17,495 nucleotides of DNA from Kordiimonadaceae bacterium (GTDB lineage: Bacteria; Pseudomonadota; Alphaproteobacteria; Sphingomonadales; Emcibacteraceae). Every line of letters starts with the position of its first letter. Positions within the stretch are counted from its first letter, which is position 1. Of the stretch, positions 7,336 through 16,600 are shown piece after piece. Where the stretch lies: assembly GCA_018699075.1 (NCBI GenBank), contig JABIPV010000064.1, positions 1-17,495 on the forward strand. The letters run 5' to 3'. A program made the position numbers and the translations under genes. Under the pieces are notes generated by a model. That model did not search any database. It was not told the DNA's origin and was given only the letters and a program-made list of their open reading frames with translations.

Positions 7336-7637
7336 TTCGTAGCTATAGACCCAAGATCCAACTTAACTAATTTAGGATTATTTTCAAAATTCAATCCAAT
7401 AAATCCTTCCCTAGACCAGACCACTTTTGCAACTTCATAAATTTTATTTTTAAGGCGCACTAAAACGCATGTATCATTTGCAATCTTGATGTTAGCTTTC
7501 AAGCGTACCCCGCCTAAGGACACGTCATATGCGACACAATCAACAATTCTTCCTTCAACATCCAATTGAACAGGTAGCATAACAGATTTCCTGTTATGCT
7601 TTCTAACGGCACTAAGTAAATTCTTTACATCATTCAT
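7326..7637 (-). CDS. Single-domain PilZ protein (paralogue 2)
   Basis: This 103-residue protein has one PilZ domain with both c-di-GMP motifs intact: RKHNR (RxxxR, residues 12-16) and DVSLGG (38-43). VVWSREGFIGLNF (about 72-84) parallels the same segment in paralogues 1 and 3. It has no targeting signal and is probably cytoplasmic. The target process cannot be read from the sequence; single-domain PilZ proteins commonly act on motility, polysaccharide synthesis or cell-cycle partners. The start is the first ATG of the frame and has only a weak SD (AAAG). A perfect CtrA-type box (7690-7705) lies about 53 nt upstream, and paralogue 1 follows after 77 nt. Confidence 0.85.
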   Translation of the reverse strand: MNDVKNLLSAVRKHNRKSVMLPVQLDVEGRIVDCVAYDVSLGGVRLKANIKIANDTCVLVRLKNKIYEVAKVVWSREGFIGLNFENNPKLVKLDLGSIATKLN

Positions 7638-7689
7638 CTTTATAAACCCAAAACAGAATATTAATACTGAAAATAATATTAAAATATAG

Positions 7690-7705
7690 TTAATAAAGCC
7701 TTAAC
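7690..7705 (+). promoter_or_regulatory. CtrA box upstream of PilZ paralogue 2
   Basis: TTAA-TAAAGCC-TTAAC (7690-7705) matches the CtrA consensus TTAA-N7-TTAAC exactly. It sits in the 83-nt gap between the end of the S9 peptidase gene and the start of PilZ paralogue 2, 53-68 nt upstream of the latter. It reads on the plus strand, while the gene is on the minus strand; a G before it makes it nearly palindromic (GTTAA...TTAAC), so orientation may matter little. Confidence 0.5.
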
Positions 7706-7720
7706 ATTTCACACATTTAA

Positions 7721-9952
7721 TTACTTTAAGTGATCATCCAAATATCTCTTGATAGTTTCATAAACATGGCGGCGCCTCATACGGTCACTGCCTAATCGAT
7801 GAGTTTGACCGGGATATGCCATAAAATCAAATTGAATGGCTTTTTGTTGCATTTCATCAAGTAGCATACTTGTATGATTGAAAAGCACATTATCATCAGC
7901 AAGCCCATGGAGTATCAGTAACTTGCCTTTTAAGTTTTCAACATAGGGAAATACACTACTTTTATCATAGACATCTTGGTTATTTTCTGTGTGCCCAAGA
8001 AAACGTTCTGTGTAATGAGTATCATAAAGACGCCAATCCGTAACAGGGGCGCCAGCTACACCTACGTTAAATATATCGGGTGCCGTGAACATACTCATCA
8101 ACACCATGTAGCCACCGTAGCTATGACCCTGTACGGCGAGACGTTTCGGATCAATAAAATCAAGGGTTTTTAAATAATTTGCGCCCGCTACTTGGTCTTC
8201 CACTTCTACTTTACCCATATGATGGTAGAGCGCGTTTGCGAATTTAGTTCCTTTATTACTGGTTCCGCGGTTATCAAGCGTAAAAACCACATATCCATCT
8301 TGTGCAAATACCTGATGCAAAGGATCACCCCAGGCATTTCTCACCAACTGCGAACCTGGGCCACCGTATAATGCAAATATAACCGGATATTTTTTTCCTT
8401 TTTCCATATTTGCGGGCTTATACATTCTGTAATGTAATTCATCTCCAAATTGATTTTTTATTGAACCAAACTCGGGCTTCACATGCTGCTTCAAATAAGG
8501 AAAGTAAGGATGGCCTGATTGGAGTTTATTTTCTTCTATCCACATCAACCTTTCACCAAACTTATCATGAATAGAAACTTGCGTCGGCGTATCTATGCTG
8601 GAAAAACGGTCGATATAATTTCCACCCTGATTAGATTGTGTCACAACATGCCAACCTTCTCTGGATGAAATTTTTGTAGGGTTGATGCTCTTATTATTGT
8701 CTATTTTCACTTTATAAAAGTGACGCTCTAAATAGGAGGTCGCATTGGCAGAGAAATATACTTCCCCCTCTTCTTCATCTATACTTAATGGACCACTTAC
8801 CACCCATTTGCCATTGGTTACTTGATTTACAAGCGTGCCATCTTTTTTATAATGATAAATGTGATTATATCCAGAACGTTCTGATTGCCATAAGAAATCA
8901 GCGCCATTATTTAAAAATGCAAGACCATGATTTAAATTAATCCATGTATCTGAATTTTCAACGAGAACATTGCTTGAATTAGCCGACTTAGCATCGGCAA
9001 AAATTAATTCAAGTTTTGTCTGTGCGCGATTCTCTTTTTGATAAAAAAGACCGCTACTATCAGGAAGCCAGTTTACCCGAGCAATATAAATATCTTCGTC
9101 ATCACCTAAATCAACCCAATTGATATTCCCACTATCAATGGAAAGAATACCAAGCTTAACCGTTACGTTATTTGTTCCCGCTCGTGGGTATCTTTCTTGA
9201 AGGACATTAAAACCATCACGCACTATTTCATAACGCCCTCTTTGATCAATACCACTTTCATCAAACTGAATGAAGGCAATGTACTTTTCATCATTCGACC
9301 ACCAATATCCAGTATCACGGTCCATTTCTTCCATGGCTACAAATTCAGCCACTCCATTCTTAATAGTAGGTGAGCTGGATGTTGTTAATTGCTTATGTTC
9401 TTTATTTGAAACATTCACTATATGAATATTATTGCCTTCAATATAGGAAACAAAATTCCCTTGTGGAGAAAAACGACTATCTATTTCATAAGCAGGATCA
9501 TCGGTTAATCGGGAGGTCTCTGAATTTTCTAGCGAATATTGATAGAGGTCGCCACCTAGAGGAAACAACAATTTAGAGGCATCTTTTGACCAAGAAAAGT
9601 CAACTATTCCCAAGTTAGTAATACGCATACGTTCGCGACGCCCGCGTTCTTCTTCTGATATTTCTTCATTGCCACCTGTTATATTACTGGCTTTAACCAA
9701 CACGCGTGAGGACTTGTCGTTAATATTATATTCCCATAAATCAAGCACGCGAGAATCATCTGCGCTACTTTTTAGAAACGTGACTCTTTCCCCGTCTGGT
9801 GAAAATTTTAACCCTCTTGGTACAGCGCCATTTAAGCTACCATTTTCTGTAATTTGTTTAATAGTAAGTTTATCATTTGCGACTGCGAAATTTAATCCCA
9901 ATACTGCAAAAACAAAAATAGCGTTGAGCGCTATATATTTAACTAAAGACAT
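7721..9952 (-). CDS. Secreted S9 family peptidase, dipeptidyl-peptidase IV type
   Basis: A 743-residue serine exopeptidase expected to release N-terminal dipeptides, often X-Pro, in the periplasm. It has a signal peptide (about 1-25, AVA before Asn26), an N-terminal beta-propeller (about 40-480) and a C-terminal alpha/beta hydrolase domain (about 495-743). EEMDRDTGYWWS (208-219) supplies the double-Glu motif of DPP IV that binds the free substrate N-terminus. The catalytic triad is Ser611 in GHSYGGY, Asp686 in HGLADDNV and His718 in GQTHR. Length is typical of bacterial DPP IV-like enzymes. The start has an AAAGGA SD seven bases upstream, inside a potential hairpin. It lies 82 nt below rnpB, and no functional link to neighbours is evident. 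A related S9 aminopeptidase specificity cannot be excluded. Confidence 0.92.
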   Translation of the reverse strand: MSLVKYIALNAIFVFAVLGLNFAVANDKLTIKQITENGSLNGAVPRGLKFSPDGERVTFLKSSADDSRVLDLWEYNINDKSSRVLVKASNITGGNEEISEEERGRRERMRITNLGIVDFSWSKDASKLLFPLGGDLYQYSLENSETSRLTDDPAYEIDSRFSPQGNFVSYIEGNNIHIVNVSNKEHKQLTTSSSPTIKNGVAEFVAMEEMDRDTGYWWSNDEKYIAFIQFDESGIDQRGRYEIVRDGFNVLQERYPRAGTNNVTVKLGILSIDSGNINWVDLGDDEDIYIARVNWLPDSSGLFYQKENRAQTKLELIFADAKSANSSNVLVENSDTWINLNHGLAFLNNGADFLWQSERSGYNHIYHYKKDGTLVNQVTNGKWVVSGPLSIDEEEGEVYFSANATSYLERHFYKVKIDNNKSINPTKISSREGWHVVTQSNQGGNYIDRFSSIDTPTQVSIHDKFGERLMWIEENKLQSGHPYFPYLKQHVKPEFGSIKNQFGDELHYRMYKPANMEKGKKYPVIFALYGGPGSQLVRNAWGDPLHQVFAQDGYVVFTLDNRGTSNKGTKFANALYHHMGKVEVEDQVAGANYLKTLDFIDPKRLAVQGHSYGGYMVLMSMFTAPDIFNVGVAGAPVTDWRLYDTHYTERFLGHTENNQDVYDKSSVFPYVENLKGKLLILHGLADDNVLFNHTSMLLDEMQQKAIQFDFMAYPGQTHRLGSDRMRRRHVYETIKRYLDDHLK

Positions 9953-9993
9953 CCCGATATCCTTTTATTATGAGTGCATATTTTAAAAGGGAT
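9951..9993 (-). repeat. Inverted repeat covering the ribosome binding site of the S9 peptidase gene
   Basis: CCTTTTA (9961-9967) and TAAAAGG (9984-9990) form a seven-base stem with a 16-nt loop, and the Shine-Dalgarno (AAGGA, 9964-9960) lies in it. A second pairing is possible between ATCCC (9951-9955, including part of the start codon) and GGGAT (9989-9993), using overlapping G residues. It may reduce translation or be a chance A/T-rich pairing. Confidence 0.3.
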
Positions 9994-10034
9994 GTTATCA
10001 ATGTTAGAAGCTCAATGCTACAAAAAGATAATAA

Positions 10035-10421
<387 letters not shown>

Positions 10422-10427
10422 GGCCAT

Positions 10428-10456
10428 TTCTACGCGAAATTCACTCACATAAGCAA
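10428..10456 (-). promoter_or_regulatory. Candidate rnpB promoter
   Basis: TTGCTT (10456-10451) and GTAGAA (10433-10428) are separated by exactly 17 nt on the minus strand, and the first base of the P1 helix (10421) lies seven bases past the -10. The position fits the independently deduced RNA 5' end, although both hexamers are only partial matches. Confidence 0.45.
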
Positions 10457-10490
10457 GTGTTTCACTCAAATTGCGGTAATTTCTTTAATT

Positions 10491-10838
10491 TTATTCTAGA
10501 TTATGGGAATAATCGCCAAGATAAAGTTTAACTTTTTCAGGACTATCGGTAAATTTAAGACCAACAAACTCTTCCGCATGCCATGAAACAAGAGCATTAA
10601 TGAAATCGAGATCTTTAATCTTTATTTGGATTAAGGTACCCGTTGCAAGAGGTAAATCAAGTTTAAGTCTCAAACCACCCAATGAAACATCATAAAGTGT
10701 ACACTTAAATTCATATCCATTTACCACCATTACGGCTGGCCAGACCACGGTTCTGCGCTTATGAGAACGCAACGATTCCAAACCCTGGCGAAGATTATTT
10801 TTGTTAGCAGCTTTCACTTTTTTACTTTTTGTATTCAT
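10491..10838 (-). CDS. Single-domain PilZ protein (paralogue 3)
   Basis: A small PilZ-domain protein and likely c-di-GMP receptor. From the ATG at 10838 it has 115 residues. A basic N-terminal extension (Lys/Asn-rich, about 20 residues) is followed by RSHKR (RxxxR) and about 20 residues later DVSLGG (DxSxxG). VSWHAEEFVGLKF and the terminal LGDYSHNLE match the ends of the other two PilZ proteins in the window, so it is a local paralogue separated from them by the peptidase and rnpB. The frame also opens with TTG at 10850, four codons earlier; I prefer the ATG, but its SD (GGAA) is very close and the start is uncertain. A plausible promoter lies at 10866-10894. Confidence 0.85.
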   Translation of the reverse strand: MNTKSKKVKAANKNNLRQGLESLRSHKRRTVVWPAVMVVNGYEFKCTLYDVSLGGLRLKLDLPLATGTLIQIKIKDLDFINALVSWHAEEFVGLKFTDSPEKVKLYLGDYSHNLE

Positions 10839-10865
10839 TTTCCAGGTCAATTCCCGATTGATATA

Positions 10866-10894
10866 ATATTATCTAACTCAAAAACAAATAACAA
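10866..10894 (-). promoter_or_regulatory. Candidate promoter of PilZ paralogue 3
   Basis: TTGTTA (10894-10889), 17 nt, TAATAT (10871-10866) on the minus strand, 28 nt before the preferred ATG. Both hexamers are near consensus, but the DNA here is very AT-rich, so chance matches are easy. Confidence 0.4.
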
Positions 10895-10935
10895 CATACA
10901 GCATTAAAGTTACTAAATTATCAATAACATAGATT

Positions 10936-10951
10936 TTTTACTAGCTTTAAC
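10936..10951 (+). promoter_or_regulatory. Degenerate CtrA-like site between PilZ paralogue 3 and the lipoprotein gene
   Basis: TTTT-ACTAGCT-TTAAC has the intact second half-site (TTAAC) and only TT of the first. It agrees at 12 of 16 positions with the exact box at 7334-7319, including the ACTAG core of the spacer. It lies about 98 nt before PilZ paralogue 3 and 57 nt before the lipoprotein start. Confidence 0.25.
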
Positions 10952-11007
10952 AACCATTCTAGGGCAAATTATGCCGAAATTGCAATATGATTATTGGTAC
11001 AAAGCAG

Positions 11008-11217
11008 ATGAATAAAAAATTCGATTTATTATTAAAAGTAACAGCATTAACAGCTTTATTGGCCCTTTTGGGTTGTGCAGAACCGGGAATTGTCATTAAA
11101 AATGGCCCCGCCGGTCCAAATACAGGTGACATGCTAGGACAGCTACCTGAGGGTTTAGTGGCTGATAAAGATAATGCGCGTCACGGCACGGCTGATTTAA
11201 AACCTGAAATTAACTAG
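11008..11217 (+). CDS. Small orphan lipoprotein
   Basis: I do not recognise this gene. From the ATG at 11008 it encodes 69 residues: a basic n-region (MNKKFDLLLK), a hydrophobic stretch and the lipobox LLGC, so the mature protein would begin with a lipidated cysteine (about residue 20). The mature part is about 50 residues, with Gly/Pro-rich motifs (EPGIVIKNGPAGPNTG, then QLPEG) and a charged C-terminus. The frame opens earlier, at 10987, but that start would push the signal sequence inward and has no SD, so I use 11008. Ala follows the lipidated Cys rather than Asp, which suggests the outer membrane. It is reminiscent of short lipoproteins such as LptM only in general design. Its stop overlaps the 3' end of the convergent amidase gene. 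Confidence 0.65.
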   Translation: MNKKFDLLLKVTALTALLALLGCAEPGIVIKNGPAGPNTGDMLGQLPEGLVADKDNARHGTADLKPEIN

Positions 11218-11917
11218 CTTTTTTCTCCAAAAGATAATCCAATATAGATACAGTTTCAGGGTCTACGGCGCCATCAATATTATTTTGCCTAAAATGTCTC
11301 TGAAAAGCTGAAACTAATTTAACGTACTCTTCCTCGCCCTTTTCGGTATCGTAACCGTAAGTAGCCATTTTAATAAGAAACCCCTTAATATCAACTTCCT
11401 GCTGCTTATCAATATTCTCTGATTTTGGCCAAAGCCCGACCCCTTCTTCAGCTAGTCTTTTCCAATTGAACAGTTCACCCGGATCAATCTTACGCTGCCA
11501 TGCCACATCGCTATGGCCTAGTATATGCCATGGTTTGATATTGTGTCGCGTAATGATCTCTTGGGATAATTTAATTACTGAATTCATTTGAACATCAGGA
11601 AATGATCGATATACACTTTCGTAACCTGGATAAGGATGTCCCGAATTGACAATTTCAATACCAATTGAAAGATCATTTATATCAGCATCATCTTCCCAAC
11701 AAGAAACCCCTGAATGCCACGCTCTATTTTCTTCATCAACTAAGGAAAAAACCTCTCCATCTTCCTCTATCAAATAATGGGCACTTACAGCAGAACTCTC
11801 ATCGCAAAGTCTTTCTAATGCTTCTTTACCTGTCGCCATTCCCGTATAATGCAAAATAAGATATTTTATTTCATTACTAGTGCGTTGATTGAAGTTAGGT
11901 GACGTATAATTCTTCAT
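11210..11917 (-). CDS. N-acetylmuramoyl-L-alanine amidase, AmpD/AmiD family
   Basis: A 235-residue zinc amidase (Amidase_2 fold) that cuts the bond between N-acetylmuramic acid, probably as anhydro-muropeptide, and the L-alanine of the stem peptide. Expected zinc ligands are His23 (HYTG), His135 (GHSD) and Asp145 (KIDPG); Glu88 (GIEIVN) is the likely catalytic glutamate and Lys143 is conserved in AmpD. Residues about 165-235 form a degenerate peptidoglycan-binding-type tail (YGYDTEKG, AFQRHFR, DGAVDPET). No signal peptide is visible, so a cytoplasmic recycling role like AmpD is more likely than a periplasmic one. Its start overlaps the stop of the upstream transporter gene by 3-4 nt (ATGA). 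Confidence 0.9.
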   Translation of the reverse strand: MKNYTSPNFNQRTSNEIKYLILHYTGMATGKEALERLCDESSAVSAHYLIEEDGEVFSLVDEENRAWHSGVSCWEDDADINDLSIGIEIVNSGHPYPGYESVYRSFPDVQMNSVIKLSQEIITRHNIKPWHILGHSDVAWQRKIDPGELFNWKRLAEEGVGLWPKSENIDKQQEVDIKGFLIKMATYGYDTEKGEEEYVKLVSAFQRHFRQNNIDGAVDPETVSILDYLLEKKAS

Positions 11918-12795
11918 ATGCCCAATACTTTTGCTTGTCGTTTAAGTTGCCAATCGCGCAAATGAATTACGCCTAAACCAGACAAAGTCACAATTGAACC
12001 CAAGATAAATTTTGCAGAAAGTTCTTCTCCTAAAAAAAGCACGGAAGAAATTGTCGCAAAAACTGGCACACTTACCATGAACGGGGAAATTAGCGTAACC
12101 GGGAAACGTCTGAGCAAATAATTCATTCCGCCGTACCCGACAATGGTCGATAATATTGATGTATAAAGAACTGATGAAATAACGACCATATCCATATTCA
12201 TAACTTGTGCTATTTGGTTTTCTTCGAACAATAACGTCATAATGACAAATACTGGCACACTATAAAATGAAATCCATGCCTGAGTTTGAAACACTGGGAT
12301 AGCCGTAATTTTACGCATCACGATTACACCTATAGAATATAACGTAGTCGCCGATAACACTAAAAGCACGACAACACCTTCTTCAAGAATTTCTGGCTCC
12401 AGAGTTATAATAACCACACCTGCGAATGAAATCAGGACCCCACCCGTACGCCAATAGCTCATTCTTTCATTTAAAAAGAAATGAGCGAGTATTAAGGATA
12501 TTGGCACATTCATCTGCACGACCACTGACATAGCAGAAACATGTTCAGTCATATCCATGGCTAGAAAAACCAAAACAAATTGAAAGCCACCAATAAGCAT
12601 ACCCAGAACGAACAATTTAAACATTGCGCCTGGTACAATCTTTAACCACGGTAATAGCACCACGAGTACGATCGAAAAGCGTAGCAATCCAAAAATATAT
12701 GGATCCAGTTGCAGTAAGCCGACTTTCATTACTGCAAAATTAACACCCCAGATCATGCACACGAGAAAAGCGAACAAAATATATTTGATCTGCAT
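11914..12795 (-). CDS. EamA-family drug/metabolite (DMT) transporter
   Basis: A 293-residue, very hydrophobic protein with about ten membrane segments arranged as two EamA repeats. It begins with the typical MIWGVNFAVMKVGL (residues 14-27), and a second half starts near residue 147. The first repeat ends in LNERMSYWRTGGVLISFAGVVII and the second in LFLGEELSAKFILGSIVTLSGLGVI, the standard EamA repeat ends. Such proteins export small metabolites such as amino acids or cysteine-related compounds, but the substrate cannot be read from sequence. An AGGAA SD lies about ten bases before the ATG. It sits 12 nt after the djlA-like gene and overlaps the amidase start, so it is operonic, although a role in wall recycling is not implied. 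Confidence 0.9.
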   Translation of the reverse strand: MQIKYILFAFLVCMIWGVNFAVMKVGLLQLDPYIFGLLRFSIVLVVLLPWLKIVPGAMFKLFVLGMLIGGFQFVLVFLAMDMTEHVSAMSVVVQMNVPISLILAHFFLNERMSYWRTGGVLISFAGVVIITLEPEILEEGVVVLLVLSATTLYSIGVIVMRKITAIPVFQTQAWISFYSVPVFVIMTLLFEENQIAQVMNMDMVVISSVLYTSILSTIVGYGGMNYLLRRFPVTLISPFMVSVPVFATISSVLFLGEELSAKFILGSIVTLSGLGVIHLRDWQLKRQAKVLGI

Positions 12796-12807
12796 TTACT
12801 TTATTTC

Positions 12808-13530
12808 CTAATTTATACCGCGCGATTTACATATTTTATCATAAGCATTGTTAATCACTGCCAACTTCTCATTCGCCACTTCAATCAATTCTTTTGGCAC
12901 CCCTTGAGACATCAATAGATCTGGATGATGTTCTTTAATTAATGTTCGGTACGCGGATTTAAGCTCTTTATCCGTTGCATCACGCTCGACACCAATAACC
13001 ACATATGGGTCACTTTGATCAGCCCCCATATGACTTTCATAAATACGGGTAAAATTGGCTTCGGAAATTCTAAATATCTGTGCGACAGCTACCAGAAACT
13101 CTTTTTCTGCCGGATGCATAACATCATCTGCCATGGCAATATAGAAAAGCAAATCAATGACCTGTTCTAAAACGGCTGGTTGGTTGTGAAATTGACGATA
13201 AAGTTGAGTAGCGTATCCTTCAAACCCGGCCACTTCTTTTTTTGCCATATCAAAAAAGAAAGCAACTTTTTTAGCTTCGCCGGGTGGAATGTGAAAGGCT
13301 TTCTTAAAAACATCCACTTCATCGCGTGTCACCACGCCATCTGCTTTGGCCATTTTAGCACATAGGGCAATAAATCCGACGGCAAAGACCGTTTCCTGGG
13401 TGGTATTCCCAAGTTGTGCCCTAGAAGCCTTACCCGCATAATGCGCTGCCGCTGCCCCCAAAAGAGCACCAATCGGCCCGCCAAGAGCCATCCCCGCAGC
13501 GCCCCCTAAAATAGTACCCCATATGGACAT
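12808..13530 (-). CDS. DjlA-like membrane-associated co-chaperone (TerB + J domain)
   Basis: A 240-residue DnaJ-type co-chaperone expected to stimulate Hsp70 (DnaK) at the inner membrane. It has an N-terminal Gly/Ala-rich hydrophobic segment with GxxxG-like spacing (about 6-30), a central TerB/DjlA domain (about 45-165, with KADGVVTRDE and MADDVMHPAEKEF) and a C-terminal J domain (173-240) with the HPD motif at 202-204 and DPYVVIGVERDATDKELKSAYR before it. It is shorter than E. coli DjlA (271 residues). AAGGAA seven bases upstream supports the ATG at 13530. It is first in an operon with the transporter and amidase; djlA-like and ampD-like genes are often neighbours in alphaproteobacteria, to my recollection. 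Confidence 0.9.
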   Translation of the reverse strand: MSIWGTILGGAAGMALGGPIGALLGAAAAHYAGKASRAQLGNTTQETVFAVGFIALCAKMAKADGVVTRDEVDVFKKAFHIPPGEAKKVAFFFDMAKKEVAGFEGYATQLYRQFHNQPAVLEQVIDLLFYIAMADDVMHPAEKEFLVAVAQIFRISEANFTRIYESHMGADQSDPYVVIGVERDATDKELKSAYRTLIKEHHPDLLMSQGVPKELIEVANEKLAVINNAYDKICKSRGIN

Positions 13531-13620
13531 ATATTTGTTCCTTAAGAATTAAAATGATGTTAAATTTATATTCATAAATACCTGAAGCATCATAGACACA
13601 AAAAACAAGAAGTCACAAAA
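13531..13620. promoter_or_regulatory. Divergent promoter region between the djlA-like gene and 5-oxoprolinase, with a TTAA-N7-TTAA box
   Basis: This 90-nt AT-rich gap must hold the promoters of both divergent transcripts. TTAA-AATGATG-TTAA (13549-13563) matches the CtrA half-site spacing but has no following C on either strand. It lies 19-33 nt before the djlA-like start and 58-72 nt before the oxoprolinase start. I could not pick convincing -35/-10 pairs. Confidence 0.35.
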
Positions 13621-16600
13621 ATGTCGACAGTTCAACAAAATTTCACGATCAGTGATAAAAAATGGCAGTTTTGGATTGATCGAGGCGGGACTTTTACCGA
13701 TGTTATAGCCTGTGACCCGACAGGCGATATAAAGACGCTCAAATTGCTTTCAGAAAATTCGTCACAATATGAAGATGCCGCGCTTGACGCCATTCGTCGC
13801 TTAATGGGCACCGATAGCGACGCCCCGATAAATAGCGAGCAGATTAAATCCGTCAAAATGGGCACCACCGTTGCGACCAATGCGCTGCTCGAACGTAAAG
13901 GTGATAAAACCCTACTTGTTATCACAAAAGGATTTCAAGATGCGCTTCGCATAGGTTATCAAAACAGGCCGAGACTTTTTGACCTAAATGTGATTTTACC
14001 TGAACAGCTTTATGATAAAGTGGTTGAAGTTCAAGAACGGATCGGTGCCCACGGCGACATCATTACTCCGCTTGATTTAGAAAGCATAGAAAGCGAAATG
14101 AAATGGGCATTTCATGAAGGTATTTCATCGGTAGCCATTGTTACCATGCATGGCTACCGCTATCCGGATCACGAACAAAAAATCGCAGCAATGGCCAAAG
14201 AAATTGGCTTTTCCCAGATATCTACCAGTCATGAAACCAGCCCGCTAATGAAACTAATCGGCCGCGGTGACACAACCGTCGTTGATGCATATTTAAGCCC
14301 AATTTTACGTCGCTATATTGACCGGGTACAAGACGCCTTAGGTGACACGGCGCTTTACTTTATGCAATCAAATGGTGGCCTTGCCAATGCCAATCATTTT
14401 CAAGGAAAAGATTCCATTTTATCCGGCCCTGCCGGTGGTATAGTAGGTGCCGTAAAAACAGCAGAGCTTTCTGGTTTTACTAAATTAATCGGTTTCGATA
14501 TGGGCGGAACATCCACCGACGTGAGCCACTATAACGGTGAATATGAAAGAACATATGAAACCGTGGTCGCGGGTGTAAGAATGCGCACCCCAATGATGAA
14601 CATTCACACAGTCGCAGCAGGTGGCGGGTCCATACTCCATTATGATGGTAGCCGTTTAAGGGTCGGACCAGATAGCGCAGGTGCAAACCCAGGGCCAGCC
14701 TGTTACCGTAATGACGGTCCTTTAACAGTCACTGATTGTAATTTATTGTTGGGCTATATAAATGCCGACTACTTTCCCAATACGTTTGGCGAAAAAGCAG
14801 ATCAACCACTTGATTTAAAAAAGACCCAAGAAAAATTTGATCATTTAAGCCGCCAAATAGAAGGAAATAAAAAACCGGAACTTATTGCAGAAGGGTTTCT
14901 TGAAATAGCCATAGAAAACATGGCCGCCGCCATAAAGAAAATATCCACTGAAAAAGGATATGATGTTCGTGATTATACTTTGGTAAGTTTTGGCGGTGCG
15001 GGTGGCCAACATGCCTGTAAAGTTGCTGATAAGCTTGGCATTAAAAAAATATTTCTCCATCCTTACGCTGGTATTTTAAGTGCCTTTGGCATGGGGCTTG
15101 CGGACCTAAGGTCCATAAAAGAAAAAACATTAGAGATTAGTTTATCTGATGAAAATAATGATGAATTTGAAGAATCCGCAATAAAGCTCACCAATCAGAC
15201 AGAAAAAATCCTCAAAGAACAACAGATCGATGACATTAGTTTTAATAGAGTACTTCATATTAAATATAGCGGCAGCGACAGCACCATCGAAGTTGATATG
15301 AGTAACGTGTCGCAAATGAAACAAAAATTTGAACAGCTTCACAAAAAGCATTTCGGCTTCATTTCAAATGATAAAAAACTTATCGTCGAAAAAATCCATG
15401 TTGAAGCTTTTGGTGGAGGCGGTCCTGTAAAGGTAGGCAACAGTATCCCTAAAACCCGACATAGTTTAGATAGAACCAAATTATTCCGACTTGGCCGCTG
15501 GCAAAAAGCGACAGTCGTTAACCGCGCTTCGCTGCAAAAACAAATAAAGCAAATTACCGGGCCGGTGATCGTGCGTGAGGATCATGGGACAATTTTTGTT
15601 GAAAAAGGATGGCGCGCGTTTGCTGATACTGAAAACAATCTAATTTTAGAACGGTTCGAAGACTTAAACCGTGAACATGCAATCGGCACAGATGTTGATC
15701 CTGTTCAACTTGAAATTTTCAATAATTTATTTATGTCAATTGCAGAACAAATGGGTGCTGTACTCGAAAATGTCGCCCATTCTGTAAATATAAAAGAACG
15801 TCTTGATTTTTCATGTGCTCTTTTTGATGGCGAAGGTAATTTAGTTGCCAATGCCCCTCATATGCCCGTTCATTTAGGATCCATGGGACGTAGCATAAAA
15901 ACCATCATTGAAAACCGTAAAGGCACCATGAAAAAGGGTGATGTTTATATGTTAAACGACCCTTATAACGGCGGCACACACCTACCTGATTTAACGGTGA
16001 TTTCTCCTTACTTTGAAGGCGAAACCAAGAACCCAACTTATTATGTCGCCACACGCGGTCATCATGCTGATATTGGCGGCATCACACCGGGCTCAATGCC
16101 GCCCATGTCGAATATAATTCACGAAGAAGGCATACTATTCAATGATTTCTTGCTGGCAGAAAATGACACTTTTAAAGAAAAAGAACTTCTTAAGGCACTC
16201 CGCGCTACTGAATATCCTGCACGAAATCCTGAACAAAATATCGCTGACCTAAAAGGACAAATCGCAGCAAATGAAAAAGGGCTTCAAGAATTAAAACGCT
16301 GCACCACCAATTATAGCGAGGACACCGTTACGGCTTATATGGGGCATATTCAAAGAAACGCCGAAGAAGCTGTAAGACAGGTAATAGGTACATTACATGA
16401 TACTTCGTTTGACTATCCCCTTGATAATGGCGCGCATATTCGCGGAAGCGTCAAAATTGATCATGAAAAACGCGCGGCAACAATTGATTTTAACGGCACA
16501 AGCCCTGAACTTAAAAGTAATTTCAACGCCCCACTGGCCATTTGCCATGCCGCAGTTCTATATGTATTCCGTTGCTTAGTAGATGATGATATTCCGCTTA

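Noticed and set aside
7657..7680. Inverted repeat AATATTA/TAATATT between the CtrA box and PilZ paralogue 2
   Set aside because: All A-T stem in AT-rich DNA with no T-tract directly after it; likely chance.
9669..9986. Plus-strand ORF of 105 codons opposite the start of the S9 peptidase
   Set aside because: Antisense to the conserved peptidase N-terminus and signal peptide; no recognisable domain.
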